In this document: positions 34,627-42,850 of the stretch, in pieces
How positions within the stretch are numbered: position 1 is the first letter of the stretch
Layout: each line of letters starts with the position of its first letter
Assembly (NCBI GenBank): GCA_964636705.1
Contig: CAZWUJ010000015.1
Coordinates: 1 to 64,000, forward strand
Length of the DNA stretch: 64,000 bases
DNA from: VXRJ01 sp964636705
Lineage (GTDB): Bacteria > Acidobacteriota > Vicinamibacteria > Vicinamibacterales > UBA8438
Direction of reading: 5' to 3'
Position numbers and translations under genes: made by a program
The notes under the pieces: model-generated
The model's database searches: none
Seen by the model: the letters and a program-made list of their open reading frames with translations, nothing else
What the model was told of the DNA's origin: nothing

Positions 34627-34971
34627 ATGAGTGAAGACGTTCAGGCGCACATTCGGACGTATATGAAGGTGGCCATCGCGCTCGCCGTGCTGACCGTGGT
34701 CACGGTGCTGGTCTCGTACATCGACTTCTGGGGCGTGCCGATCGCGGTCATCGTGGCGCTGATCATCGCGACGACCAAGGGCTCGCTGGTGGTCAGCTTC
34801 TTCATGCACCTGATCGGCGAGCGGAAGATGATCTACTGGTCGTTGCTCCTGACCATCGTCTTCTTCCTCGCCCTCATCTTCCTGCCGCTGCTCGGCCACG
34901 CCGACAAGTTGGGCGAGTACTACACGGTGCCGAACGCCAACGCGCCGGCGCCCGCCGCGACGGCGCACTGA
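34627..34971 (+). CDS. ctaF: Cytochrome c oxidase subunit IV family protein
   Basis: A 114-residue protein with three membrane helices: MKVAIALAVLTVVTVLVSYI, AVIVALIIATTKGSLVVSFF followed by MHLIGE, and SLLLTIVFFLALIFLPLLGH. The KGSLVVSFFMHLIGE segment is typical of bacterial caa3/aa3 subunit IV. It lies 28 bases after subunit III. Confidence 0.9.
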   Translation: MSEDVQAHIRTYMKVAIALAVLTVVTVLVSYIDFWGVPIAVIVALIIATTKGSLVVSFFMHLIGERKMIYWSLLLTIVFFLALIFLPLLGHADKLGEYYTVPNANAPAPAATAH

Positions 34972-35002
34972 GGACCCAAGCAGGAGAGAGACGCAGGCCG
35001 CC

Positions 35003-35212
35003 ATGTCGCTCCGATCCATTCATCTGCTCTTCATCGTCGCCTCCATCCTGCTGGCGACGCTCATGACGTGGTGGAGCGTGGCGATGTTCACGACGGGGCG
35101 GGGCGGCGGCGGCTATCTGCTGTTCGCCGGCGGCTCGCTTGCGGCGGTGATTGGAATGACCGTCTACGCGGTGGTGTTCGTCCGCAAGACGCGCGCAATC
35201 GGGATGCGCTGA
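35003..35212 (+). CDS. Small two-helix membrane protein in the oxidase operon
   Basis: A 69-residue protein with helices LFIVASILLATLMTWWSVAM and YLLFAGGSLAAVIGMTVYAV and a basic C-terminus. An AGGAGAG site precedes the ATG. The position between subunits IV and II implies an assembly or accessory role in the oxidase. I do not recognise the family. Confidence 0.75.
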   Translation: MSLRSIHLLFIVASILLATLMTWWSVAMFTTGRGGGGYLLFAGGSLAAVIGMTVYAVVFVRKTRAIGMR

Positions 35213-35231
35213 CACTGGCGGGGGGTTTGCC

Positions 35232-35510
35232 ATGACCAGATTCTCGACGGCAACGATTGTGGCGGCCGTAGTCACGCTCGCGCCCGCGGTGGCGTGGGCC
35301 TGCCCGATCTGCTTCGGCGGCGATCCGGACTCGGTGGAAGCGCAAAGCCTGAACTGGGCGGTCTTCACGCTGCTCGGCGTAACCGGGGGCGTGTTGAGCG
35401 GCTTCGTTGGATTCATCTTTCACTTGTTGAAACGGTCCCGGCAGGCGCTCGGGAACGACGACGCATTCGACGCCACGGATAACGGCCGAAATGCGGGAGG
35501 GATTTCGTAG
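35232..35510 (+). CDS. Small exported/membrane protein with CPICFGG motif
   Basis: A 92-residue protein with an N-terminal signal/helix ending AVAWA, then CPICFGGDPDSVEA, then one membrane helix (WAVFTLLGVTGGVLSGFVGF) and a polar tail. The CxxCFGG immediately after the cleavage site would face the periplasm and could bind copper or haem or do thiol exchange. It lies between the two-helix protein and subunit II, ending one base before the latter's start codon. A role in copper insertion is an inference. Confidence 0.8.
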   Translation: MTRFSTATIVAAVVTLAPAVAWACPICFGGDPDSVEAQSLNWAVFTLLGVTGGVLSGFVGFIFHLLKRSRQALGNDDAFDATDNGRNAGGIS

Positions 35511-36257
35511 ATGGGCGAGTTGCTCGGACTGCCGATTCAGGCGTCGGCCCACGCCGGCGAGATCGATCAGATGATCATTCTCATCCACTACCTGATGGCG
35601 GTGCTGTTCGTCGGGTGGGGAGCCTTCTACATCTATACGCTGATTCGATTCCGCGCGAGCGCGAACCCGAAGGCGGACTACACGGGAGTGACCAGCCACA
35701 CTTCCACCTATCTGGAGTGGGCGGTGGCGGCGATCGAGGCGGTCCTTCTCGTCGGTTTCGCCATCCCGGCGTGGGCGCACCGGGTCAACGACATCCCGCC
35801 GGAAGGGGAGGCGACCGTCGTCAACGTTATTTCCAAGCAGTTCGAGTGGATCTCCCACTACGCGGGCGCGGACGGTCGTTTCGGTCTGCGGGACATCAGC
35901 CTGATCTCGCCCACCAACGTGATCGGTCTCGACCGGTCCAGTCCGAACGGCGCCGACGACATCGTCACGGTCAACCAACTGAACATGCCGGTCGACAAGC
36001 CGGTGATCGTCTATCTGACGTCGCAGGACGTAATCCACAGCTTCGCCATCGCCGAAATGCGCGTGAAGCAGGATGCGGTCCCTGGGATTCAGATCCCGGT
36101 GTGGTGGGTGCCGACCGAGGTAGGAGACTACGAGGTCAACTGCTCGCAGCTCTGCGGCCTCGGGCACTACCGCATGCGCGGCTTCGTCAGCGTGATGACG
36201 CAGGACGACTACGACGCCTGGCTCGCGGAAGAAGCGTCTTTCCTGACCGGCAACTGA
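35511..36257 (+). CDS. ctaC: Cytochrome c oxidase subunit II (CuA)
   Basis: A 248-residue protein with two N-terminal helices (IILIHYLMAVLFVGWGAFYI and LEWAVAAIEAVLLVGFAIPA) and a periplasmic cupredoxin domain. The CuA ligands are present: His176 (VIHSF), Cys211 and Cys215 in CSQLCG, His219 and Met222 in GHYRM. There is no fused cytochrome c domain. The start follows directly on the stop of the CPICFGG gene. It is last in the operon, whereas subunit II genes usually precede subunit I. Confidence 0.95.
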   Translation: MGELLGLPIQASAHAGEIDQMIILIHYLMAVLFVGWGAFYIYTLIRFRASANPKADYTGVTSHTSTYLEWAVAAIEAVLLVGFAIPAWAHRVNDIPPEGEATVVNVISKQFEWISHYAGADGRFGLRDISLISPTNVIGLDRSSPNGADDIVTVNQLNMPVDKPVIVYLTSQDVIHSFAIAEMRVKQDAVPGIQIPVWWVPTEVGDYEVNCSQLCGLGHYRMRGFVSVMTQDDYDAWLAEEASFLTGN

Positions 36258-36306
36258 TCCCCGTCAGGGGTGTTGACCAGCGGCCCTCTCGCGTTGGCTG
36301 GCGTCC

Positions 36307-36672
36307 TCATCGAGACGCTTCCAGCATCGCCTTCAGGTCCGCCACGACCCCCTCCAGTTGATCGGCGGCTTCGGCAGGGTCCGAAGGCGCAACACGGCGC
36401 GCCGCGTTGATTCGGTCCTGGACGGGGCCGATCGGGAGGGCGCGCTGGGCCGCCGCGATCATCAACCGCAACGCCTCGACGCTGAGGCGCTGGAAACGGG
36501 CCACATCACCCTCTGCGCCTGGGCCGGCAACGGCCGCAGGAGACTGTGGGGACAGCTCCGCCGGCGATGCCGGCTCCTCACTGGCCCCGGAACCCTCTTC
36601 CGCCGCGCCGCAACCCGCCACGGCCACGGCGGCAGCGAGGGCCACGGCGCGCATGATGCTGGCCGCTATCAC
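36307..36672 (-). CDS. Small lipoprotein, function unknown
   Basis: A 121-residue protein with a lipoprotein signal (MRAVALAAAVAVAGCG, lipobox VAGC) from either of two in-frame ATGs. A Ser/Glu/Pro-rich linker and a helical C-terminus (RFQRLSVEALRLMIAAAQRA, then AEAADQLEGVVADLKAMLEA) follow. It starts six bases after the stop of the DsbA-like gene, so the two form an operon. No family is recognised. Confidence 0.75.
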   Translation of the reverse strand: MIAASIMRAVALAAAVAVAGCGAAEEGSGASEEPASPAELSPQSPAAVAGPGAEGDVARFQRLSVEALRLMIAAAQRALPIGPVQDRINAARRVAPSDPAEAADQLEGVVADLKAMLEASR

Positions 36673-36678
36673 GACTCT

Positions 36679-37749
36679 CTAGCGCTCGGCGGCGGCGATC
36701 TCCTCGCGAACGATCTCCGCGAAGGTCTCGTACGGAGCAGCGCCCAGGACCGCGCGGCCGTTCAGGAAGAGGGTGGGTGTGGACTGCACTCCGTAGCCGT
36801 CGCCGATCGCCATGTCCCGCTCGACGGTCGCGGTATGCCGGCCGCTGTCGAGGCACTCCGCGAAGGCTTCGACATCCAGGCCGAGATCCTCGGCGTAGAC
36901 ATGGAGTTCCTCGACACCCAGGGCGCCCTGGTTCGCGAACATCGTGTCGTGGAGCTCCCAGAAACGATCCTGCTCGTGCGCGCAGTTGCCGGCTTCCGCC
37001 GCCTTGAACGCGTCAGGATGGGTCGGCAGCGGATAGTCCTTGTAGACGAAACGGATTTGACCGGCGAACTCCTCGAGAAGCCGGTCGACGGTCTCCGTCG
37101 CACGCTGGCAGAACGGGCAGTCGAAGTCCGAGAACTCGACAATCTCCACGGGCGCGTCCGCCGGCCCGCGCACAGGGTCGTCCGGCAGCGTTTCGATGGG
37201 CTGCCGCGGGGGATCGAGCAGCACTACGACATCGCCCGCCGACTCGCGCAACTCGTTCGCGTAGGCCTGCAGGGCCTGTGCCGGACGCTGTTGCTCAATG
37301 GCGGCGATGATTTCCGGCCGGAAGTCCTCAAGCGTCTGATCCGGAAAACGGTCCCTGTTCCGATCCCAGATCAACTGGATTTCCTCTTCCGTCACTTCCA
37401 GCGTCCGGCTGGGAAGTTCGGCAATCAGCAGTTCTTCGCGCGTCATGCCGCGGGACGCCGCTTCAAGTTCGATGAGCCGGTCGCCAAGAAGAATGTCCAG
37501 GGCACGGCGACGGGTCTCGTACAGCTCCTGCAGCATGCGGAGGCGCGATGCGGCGTCGTTCTCCCGCCACGCCTCATCAAGATCGCCCAACGTGATCTCC
37601 GTATCGCCGATCCGCGCCACCACGGCGTCGTCTGCCGACTGGGCAAACGCCACGCCGCCACCCAACGCCGCAGGCAGCACCGCCACCACCGCAGCCGGGA
37701 GCAACGGTACGTACAACCACCGCGCAAGGCGCCGAATTGCACTGGTCAT
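36679..37749 (-). CDS. Exported DsbA-like oxidoreductase with SurA-like N-terminal region
   Basis: A 356-residue protein with a signal peptide (residues 1-37). An N-terminal helical part (GDTEITLGDLDEAW, then ILLGDRLIELEAASRGMTRE) resembles the SurA/peptidyl-prolyl isomerase N-domain. A thioredoxin-fold domain follows, with EFSDFDCPFCQRATE (active site CPFC, 211-214), inserted helices, and STPTLFLNGR with the cis-Pro. It probably forms or isomerises disulfides in the periplasm, with the helical part acting as a chaperone arm. It is an operon partner of the lipoprotein at 36307. Confidence 0.9.
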   Translation of the reverse strand: MTSAIRRLARWLYVPLLPAAVVAVLPAALGGGVAFAQSADDAVVARIGDTEITLGDLDEAWRENDAASRLRMLQELYETRRRALDILLGDRLIELEAASRGMTREELLIAELPSRTLEVTEEEIQLIWDRNRDRFPDQTLEDFRPEIIAAIEQQRPAQALQAYANELRESAGDVVVLLDPPRQPIETLPDDPVRGPADAPVEIVEFSDFDCPFCQRATETVDRLLEEFAGQIRFVYKDYPLPTHPDAFKAAEAGNCAHEQDRFWELHDTMFANQGALGVEELHVYAEDLGLDVEAFAECLDSGRHTATVERDMAIGDGYGVQSTPTLFLNGRAVLGAAPYETFAEIVREEIAAAER

Positions 37750-37805
37750 GGTGCCGACTCTACACCCCGGCTTCTCGCGCGTCCATGCGGGATAATGCCG
37801 ACCCG

Positions 37806-39422
37806 ATGCCTTCTCATCGGATCAAGGCCCGCGCGGCGCGGGGACAGGCCGGGGAAACGACGGTCCGGACGGATGCAGCGCTGCTGGCGCCGCACCTGGA
37901 AGATGCGGCGCATTTCCCGGGCGGGCATGCGGCGGGTCTGGCGCATCCCGCCACAGAGGCGGACGTGGCGGCGCTCGTTGCGGGTGGGGCCCCGATCCTG
38001 CCGGTCGGCGCCCAGTCGTCGCTCACCGGCGGCGCGACGCCCCTGGGCGAAGTGGTCGTTGACATGCAGCGGTTCGACCGAATCGGCCGCATCACCGGCG
38101 ACGAAGTCGACGTCGAAGCAGGCGTGCCGATCGCGACGCTGCAGGCGGCGCTCGCACGGCGCGACGCCTTCTACCCCCCGGCGCCGACATTCGAGGGCGC
38201 GATGGCTGGCGGTGTCGTTTCCACCAACGCGGCGGGCGCCGCGACGTTCAAGTACGGCACTACGCGCGACTGGGTGCGCCGCCTGACGGTGGTCCTCGCG
38301 CCAGGCGACGTGCTGGAGATCGCCCGAGGGGAGACGACCGCTCATCCCGACGGCTGGTTCGAGGTCGAGACGGCGGGCGGCGTTCGCCGCGTTCCGGCGC
38401 CGACGTACCGCATGCCGGAGGTGGTGAAGTGCTCGGCCGGCTACTTCGCCGAGCCGGAGATGGACCTGATCGATCTCTTCATCGGAGCGGAGGGAACGCT
38501 GGGCGTCATCACCGAGATCACGTTTGGCGTCGCTACCCCCGCTCCGCGGATTGCGATGCTCTGGATCCCCCTGCCGAGCGAGACGGCGGCGGTGGCGCTG
38601 GCCGGCAGGCTGCGGGAGGCGGCCATTGACTTCCGGCGCACGGACGGCGGGGCAGGCATCGACATCGCGGCCATCGAACATCTCGACGCGCGCAGCCTGG
38701 AGATCGTCCGGGCGGATGGCGCGGCGCACCGGCAGGCCATCGCGTTGCCGGACGAGACGGCGGTGGCCCTGCTCGCGCAGTTGGAGCTTCCGGCCGGTTG
38801 CGCGGCGGCGGCCGATCCGGCCGCGGCCCACGCCGAGATCGCCGGTGCGCTGGCGAACGATGCGCCTGATATGCCCCTGGTGCGACTCTGCCGACTCCTG
38901 GCCGATGCCGGCGTTCTCGACCGCACGGAAATGGCCCTACCCTCCGAGACGCGACGGCAGGCGCAACTCGTCGCCCTGCGCGAAGCGGCGCCGGAAGGCG
39001 TCAACCGCCGTGTCGGCGAAGCGAAGCGACGCACCGGCGAGCCGATTGCGAAGACGGCGGCGGACATGATCGTTCCATTCGACCGGTTCTCGGAGAGTCT
39101 CGCGCTGTTTCGCGACGCCTTCGACGGGCGCCGTCTCGACTACGCCCTCTGGGGACATATCTCCGACGGCAACGTGCATCCCAACGTAATCCCGCGTACC
39201 ATCGATGACGTGAGGCTAGGCCGCGAAGCGATCCTGGAGTGCGGGCGCGAGATCGTCCGTCTCGGGGGATCGCCCCTGGCGGAACATGGCGTCGGACGGA
39301 ACGAAGTAAAGCAGGCGCTGCTGCGACTCTTGTACGGCGCCGACGGCATCAACGAGATGCGCGCCATCAAGGCAGCGCTCGATCCCGACGGCGTACTGGC
39401 GCCGGGAGTCCTGTTCAGATGA
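37806..39422 (+). CDS. FAD-binding oxidase (GlcD/D-lactate dehydrogenase type)
   Basis: A 538-residue flavoprotein of the vanillyl-alcohol-oxidase fold. FAD-domain motifs are LPVGAQSSLTGGATP, GGVVSTNAAGAATFKYGTTR and IGAEGTLGVITEITFG. The C-terminal substrate domain shows YALWGHISDGNVHPNVIPRT and LAEHGVGRNEVK, with the metal-linked His residues of the GlcD group. It oxidises a 2-hydroxy acid, exact substrate unknown. The ATG at 37806 is chosen because it opens the first conserved segment after a short basic N-terminus. It overlaps the holin-like gene by four bases. Confidence 0.92.
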   Translation: MPSHRIKARAARGQAGETTVRTDAALLAPHLEDAAHFPGGHAAGLAHPATEADVAALVAGGAPILPVGAQSSLTGGATPLGEVVVDMQRFDRIGRITGDEVDVEAGVPIATLQAALARRDAFYPPAPTFEGAMAGGVVSTNAAGAATFKYGTTRDWVRRLTVVLAPGDVLEIARGETTAHPDGWFEVETAGGVRRVPAPTYRMPEVVKCSAGYFAEPEMDLIDLFIGAEGTLGVITEITFGVATPAPRIAMLWIPLPSETAAVALAGRLREAAIDFRRTDGGAGIDIAAIEHLDARSLEIVRADGAAHRQAIALPDETAVALLAQLELPAGCAAAADPAAAHAEIAGALANDAPDMPLVRLCRLLADAGVLDRTEMALPSETRRQAQLVALREAAPEGVNRRVGEAKRRTGEPIAKTAADMIVPFDRFSESLALFRDAFDGRRLDYALWGHISDGNVHPNVIPRTIDDVRLGREAILECGREIVRLGGSPLAEHGVGRNEVKQALLRLLYGADGINEMRAIKAALDPDGVLAPGVLFR

Positions 39423-39781
39423 AGTGGTTCTTCCTCCACTGGCTGACGACCGGCGTCGCGCTCGGCGCCGCTGCCTGGATCCTGCCGGGCGTCACGATTA
39501 CTTCGATGGCCGCACTCGCCGTCGCCGCCCTGGTGCTCGGCTTTGTCAACAGCGTCGTCAAACCGGTGCTGCTCATCCTCACGCTTCCGCTGACGGTGAT
39601 GACGCTCGGCGTCTTCTACTTCGTCGTCAATGGAGTCGCGTTCGCGCTGGCCGCCTGGATCGTACCCGGGTTCGAAGTGGCGTCGTTCCTCTGGGCCATG
39701 GCGGGCGCGGTACTGGTCGGACTCATGTCGATGTTCATCGGCGCCTTTCGCCAACGCGAGCGCAACCGTTTCCGGGCGTAG
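39419..39781 (+). CDS. Phage-holin-4_2/YvlD-like membrane protein
   Basis: A 120-residue protein with four helices: FFLHWLTTGVALGAAAWILP, SMAALAVAALVLGFVNSVVK, LTLPLTVMTLGVFYFVVNGV and FLWAMAGAVLVGLMSMFIGA. The NSVVKPVLLILTLPLTVMTLG core is the signature of the family, named for holins but mostly chromosomal and uncharacterised. It starts on an ATGA overlap with the flavoprotein gene. Confidence 0.88.
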   Translation: MKWFFLHWLTTGVALGAAAWILPGVTITSMAALAVAALVLGFVNSVVKPVLLILTLPLTVMTLGVFYFVVNGVAFALAAWIVPGFEVASFLWAMAGAVLVGLMSMFIGAFRQRERNRFRA

Positions 39782-39826
39782 GCCCGGCTTGGCGCGCGTC
39801 GGTCCGCCGGGTTCCCGAATCGGCGG

Positions 39827-42157
39827 CTACAGCGCGACGCGCCGCAGGCGCAGCGCGTTCCCGATCACCGAGAGCGAGCTCATCGTCATCGCCGCGCTCG
39901 CCCAGATCGGGCTGATGAGCAGGCCGACCACGGGATAGAGCATGCCCGCCGCCACCGGCACTCCCACACCGTTGTAGACGAACGCGAGGAAGAGATTCTG
40001 CCGGACGTTGCGCATCGTCGCGCGGCTCAACCGGCGCGCCCTGACGATGCCGCGCAAATCACCGCGCACCAAAGTCACGCCGGCGCTCTCCATGGCGACA
40101 TCGGTCCCGGTCCCCATGGCAATCCCGACGGCCGCCTCGGCCAGGGCGGGTGCATCGTTTATGCCGTCGCCCGCCATCGCGACGACGCGTCCCGCCGCCC
40201 GTTCATCGGCCACGATCCGCCGCTTGTCGGCCGGCAGGGCGCCGGCATGGACATCAGCCGCGTCGATCCCGACCCGCGCTGCGACCGCCCCCGCCGTCAC
40301 GCGGTTGTCTCCAGTCGCCATCACGACGCGAATTCCATCTGCGCGCAACATCCGAACCGCCTCGGCAGCAGTCTCCCGAACCGGATCGACTACTCCGACG
40401 ATGCCTGCCGCGCGACCGTCCACCGCTACGAACACGACGGTTTCGCCGCGGCCCCGCGCCCGGTCCGCACCGTCGGCGAGATGCGCAACCTCGACGCCGT
40501 GTTCCGCCAGAAAACCCGCTGTCCCGATCGCTACACGCCTGTCCTCCACGCTGCCGGCAACGCCTCGTCCGGGCAGATACTCGAAGTCCGTGGCCGGCGC
40601 CGCAACCCCGCCGCGCTGCTCCGCAGCCTTCACGATCGCCGCCGCAAGCGGATGCTCGCTCGTGCGCTCGAGACCCGCCGCCAGCCGCAGCAGCTCGCTC
40701 TCCTCCACCGGCCCCGCGACCGTCTCCACTTTCGGCCGGCCCTCCGTGAGCGTGCCCGTCTTGTCGACGATCAGCGTGTCGACACTCTCGAGCGTCTCGA
40801 GCGCCTCGGCGGCCCGGATGAGGACGCCAGCGGTGGCTCCGCGGCCCGTGCCGACCATGATGGCCATCGGCGTGGCGAGACCGAGCGCACAGGGGCAGGC
40901 AATGATCAGAACGGCGACGGCGCTCAGGAGCGCGAGGGCCAGACGCGGTTCGGGTCCGACCAGGGACCAGACGGCGAACGCGATGACAGCCACCGTCACG
41001 ACGGCCGGGACGAAGACGCCCGCCACCCGATCCGCCACCCGCTGAATCGGCGCGCGGCTGCGCTGCGCGTCCGAGACCATCTGAACGATGCGGGCGAGCA
41101 GCGTATCGCTGCCGACGCGCTCCGCTCGCATCAGCAGGCTTCCGGAGCCATTGACGGTGGCGCCCATCACCGGCGAGCCGAGCTCCTTCCCGACGGGGAT
41201 CGGTTCGCCGCTGATCATGGATTCGTCGACCGCACTGCGCCCGTCGGTGACGATGCCGTCCACCGGGATCCGGTCGCCGGGCCGCACGCGCAGGATGTCT
41301 CCTACCCGGACCTCGGCCAGGGGCACGTCCTCCTCGACATCGGCGCCCGGTGTGACGCGGTGTGCGATGGGCGGCGCGAGGTCGAGCAGGGCACGCAGCG
41401 CCGCGCCGGTCCGGTGGCGCGCGCGCAGTTCAAGCACCTGTCCGAGCAGCACGAGAACGACGATGACCACCGCCGTATCGAAGTACGGCTCGACGCCGCC
41501 GTTCATTCGGAAACCGTCCGGGAATGCGCCCGGAGCGATGGTGGCGGCGGCGCTGTAGACGAAGGCGGCGCCCACACCCAGGCCGATCAGCGTGAACATG
41601 TTCGGACTGTGGTTCACCACCGAGGTCCAGGCGCGCTCAAAGAAGGGGCGGCCCGCCCAGACGACGACGGGGGTTGCGAAGACGAGTTGCAGCCAGTTCG
41701 AAACCGTCCGCGAGAGCGGTAGTCCGCCAACGCCTACTATCATCTCCGTCATCGCCAGCGCGAACACCGGGAACCCGATCGCCGCCGCGATCCGGAAGCG
41801 GCGCGTCATGTCGATCAGTTCGGGATTCGGTCCCTCGTCCGGCGTTGCCGTGAGCGGCTGGAGCGCCATGCCGCAACTGGGGCAGGGAACCGGCTCGGTT
41901 TCCCGGACCTCCGGGCACATCGGGCAGACGTACACGGTGCCCGGCGGGAGGGGCGACTCGTCCACGGCCGCCGCGGAGTCGGTGGCAGCCGTCAGGTCGG
42001 TGGCAGCCCTCAGGAACGCCTCCGGATCCTGCTGGAATGCGGCATGGCAGCCGCCGCAACAGAAGTGATACGTCGTGCCGCCGTAGTCGAACGAAAAGCG
42101 TGACTTCTCCGGATCCACGGTCATGCCGCAGACGGGGTCGCGTGTCGCGACAGGCAT
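39827..42157 (-). CDS. copA: Heavy-metal P1B-type ATPase (CopA-like) with YHS domain
   Basis: A 776-residue exporter. N-terminal metal sites are a YHS domain (DPVCGMTVD and HFCCGGCHAAF, residues 7-42) and a heavy-metal-binding ribbon (YVCPMCPEV...PCPSCGM, 76-97); the classical HMA domain is absent. The core has SGEP (316-319), the transmembrane CPC (421-423, IIACPCALGLATP), the phosphorylated Asp in DKTGTLT (465-471), SEHPLAAAI and AGDGINDAPALAEA. The CPC type transports Cu(I) or Ag(I) out of the cytoplasm. It starts 27 bases after the stop of the disulfide oxidoreductase gene, in one operon with it and the zinc-ribbon gene. Confidence 0.93.
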   Translation of the reverse strand: MPVATRDPVCGMTVDPEKSRFSFDYGGTTYHFCCGGCHAAFQQDPEAFLRAATDLTAATDSAAAVDESPLPPGTVYVCPMCPEVRETEPVPCPSCGMALQPLTATPDEGPNPELIDMTRRFRIAAAIGFPVFALAMTEMIVGVGGLPLSRTVSNWLQLVFATPVVVWAGRPFFERAWTSVVNHSPNMFTLIGLGVGAAFVYSAAATIAPGAFPDGFRMNGGVEPYFDTAVVIVVLVLLGQVLELRARHRTGAALRALLDLAPPIAHRVTPGADVEEDVPLAEVRVGDILRVRPGDRIPVDGIVTDGRSAVDESMISGEPIPVGKELGSPVMGATVNGSGSLLMRAERVGSDTLLARIVQMVSDAQRSRAPIQRVADRVAGVFVPAVVTVAVIAFAVWSLVGPEPRLALALLSAVAVLIIACPCALGLATPMAIMVGTGRGATAGVLIRAAEALETLESVDTLIVDKTGTLTEGRPKVETVAGPVEESELLRLAAGLERTSEHPLAAAIVKAAEQRGGVAAPATDFEYLPGRGVAGSVEDRRVAIGTAGFLAEHGVEVAHLADGADRARGRGETVVFVAVDGRAAGIVGVVDPVRETAAEAVRMLRADGIRVVMATGDNRVTAGAVAARVGIDAADVHAGALPADKRRIVADERAAGRVVAMAGDGINDAPALAEAAVGIAMGTGTDVAMESAGVTLVRGDLRGIVRARRLSRATMRNVRQNLFLAFVYNGVGVPVAAGMLYPVVGLLISPIWASAAMTMSSLSVIGNALRLRRVAL

Positions 42158-42184
42158 GACCCGATGATAGCCGCAGCTTTCGAA

Positions 42185-42850
42185 TTACGCGCCAGCGCCC
42201 AGTGCCTGCGCCACGAACTCCGCTTCGGGGAGTGCGCCGACGATCTCGACCGCATCGTCCACGACGGTCTTGGGCACGCCGGATACTCGGTAGTGCTGGG
42301 CAAGGTCGGGAAACTCGGTCGCCTGTATCACGGACGCGGTGATGCGCGGACTTGCCGCCGCAAGACGCATGGCCAGGCTGACCGCCTGGGGACAGAACCG
42401 TCAAGTGGGAGTTACGAAGACGCGCAGATTGACATCGCGGTCGAGCGCATCGACGGCATCGAGGGTCTCGTCGCTGAGCGCCGACTTGCCCGCCGCTACT
42501 GCGGCCGCTCCGCCGGCGGCGACGAGTTCGATGGCCTCGACGATGGATTCCACTTCGAATCCGGCGGGCACACCATAGTAGCGAATGCCGAGGTCGCCGA
42601 CGTCGGCGCCCACGACGGCCAAGGCCGGCGCCCGGTCGACGCCGTATCTCGCCGCTTCCTCCTTGTCGAGCACGAGGTTGTGCTCGACAACCGTCAACTG
42701 GTCGGACGCCGCGGCGATTCGATCGACCATCTGCCGCGCCATCAGGCAACTGTCGCAACCAAACGTCTGCGTGAAGAAAACCAGTCGCACGGGCGTCGTG
42801 ATGGCCGCAAGCCGGGACTCGAGACGGGCGGATGGGCCGGCGAAGTCCAT
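42185..42850 (-). CDS. Two-domain protein disulfide oxidoreductase, candidate UxxC selenoprotein
   Basis: Read through one in-frame TGA (42403-42401), the gene gives 221 residues, the usual length of glutaredoxin-like PDO proteins with two thioredoxin folds. Domain 1 has FFTQTFGCDSC (Cys32, Cys35). Domain 2 has LRVFVTPT, then TGA as residue 150, then RFCPQAVSLAMRL, so the TGA falls where PDO relatives have the first Cys of CPxC, and the motif would be Sec-x-x-Cys153. The remainder (ATEFPDLAQHYRVSGVPKTV, with the cis-Pro, then AEFVAQALG) is undamaged. A SECIS-like hairpin follows the TGA. The ATG overlaps the stop of the upstream zinc-ribbon gene (TAATG). A nonsense mutation is the alternative. 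Confidence 0.75.
42373..42389 (-). promoter_or_regulatory. Putative bacterial SECIS hairpin
   Basis: On the minus strand, CCAGGC, loop GGTCA and GCCTGG form a perfect six-pair GC-rich stem. The loop begins 17 bases after the TGA, as compared with about 18 in the E. coli fdhF SECIS, and contains the GGUC that SelB-type elements present in the apical loop. The TGA is followed by C, which favours recoding. The hairpin lies inside the coding region, as is usual in bacteria. Confidence 0.65.

Noticed and set aside
39419..39781. A phage holin as evidence of a prophage
   Set aside because: The family name is historical; no phage structural, lysis or packaging gene adjoins it, and it is coupled to a metabolic flavoprotein gene.
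42401..42403. The TGA as a simple nonsense mutation that makes a pseudogene
   Set aside because: Both flanking parts are in the same frame, complete and conserved in pattern, the stop falls exactly on an active-site Cys column, and a SECIS-like hairpin follows. It remains the alternative if no Sec genes exist.
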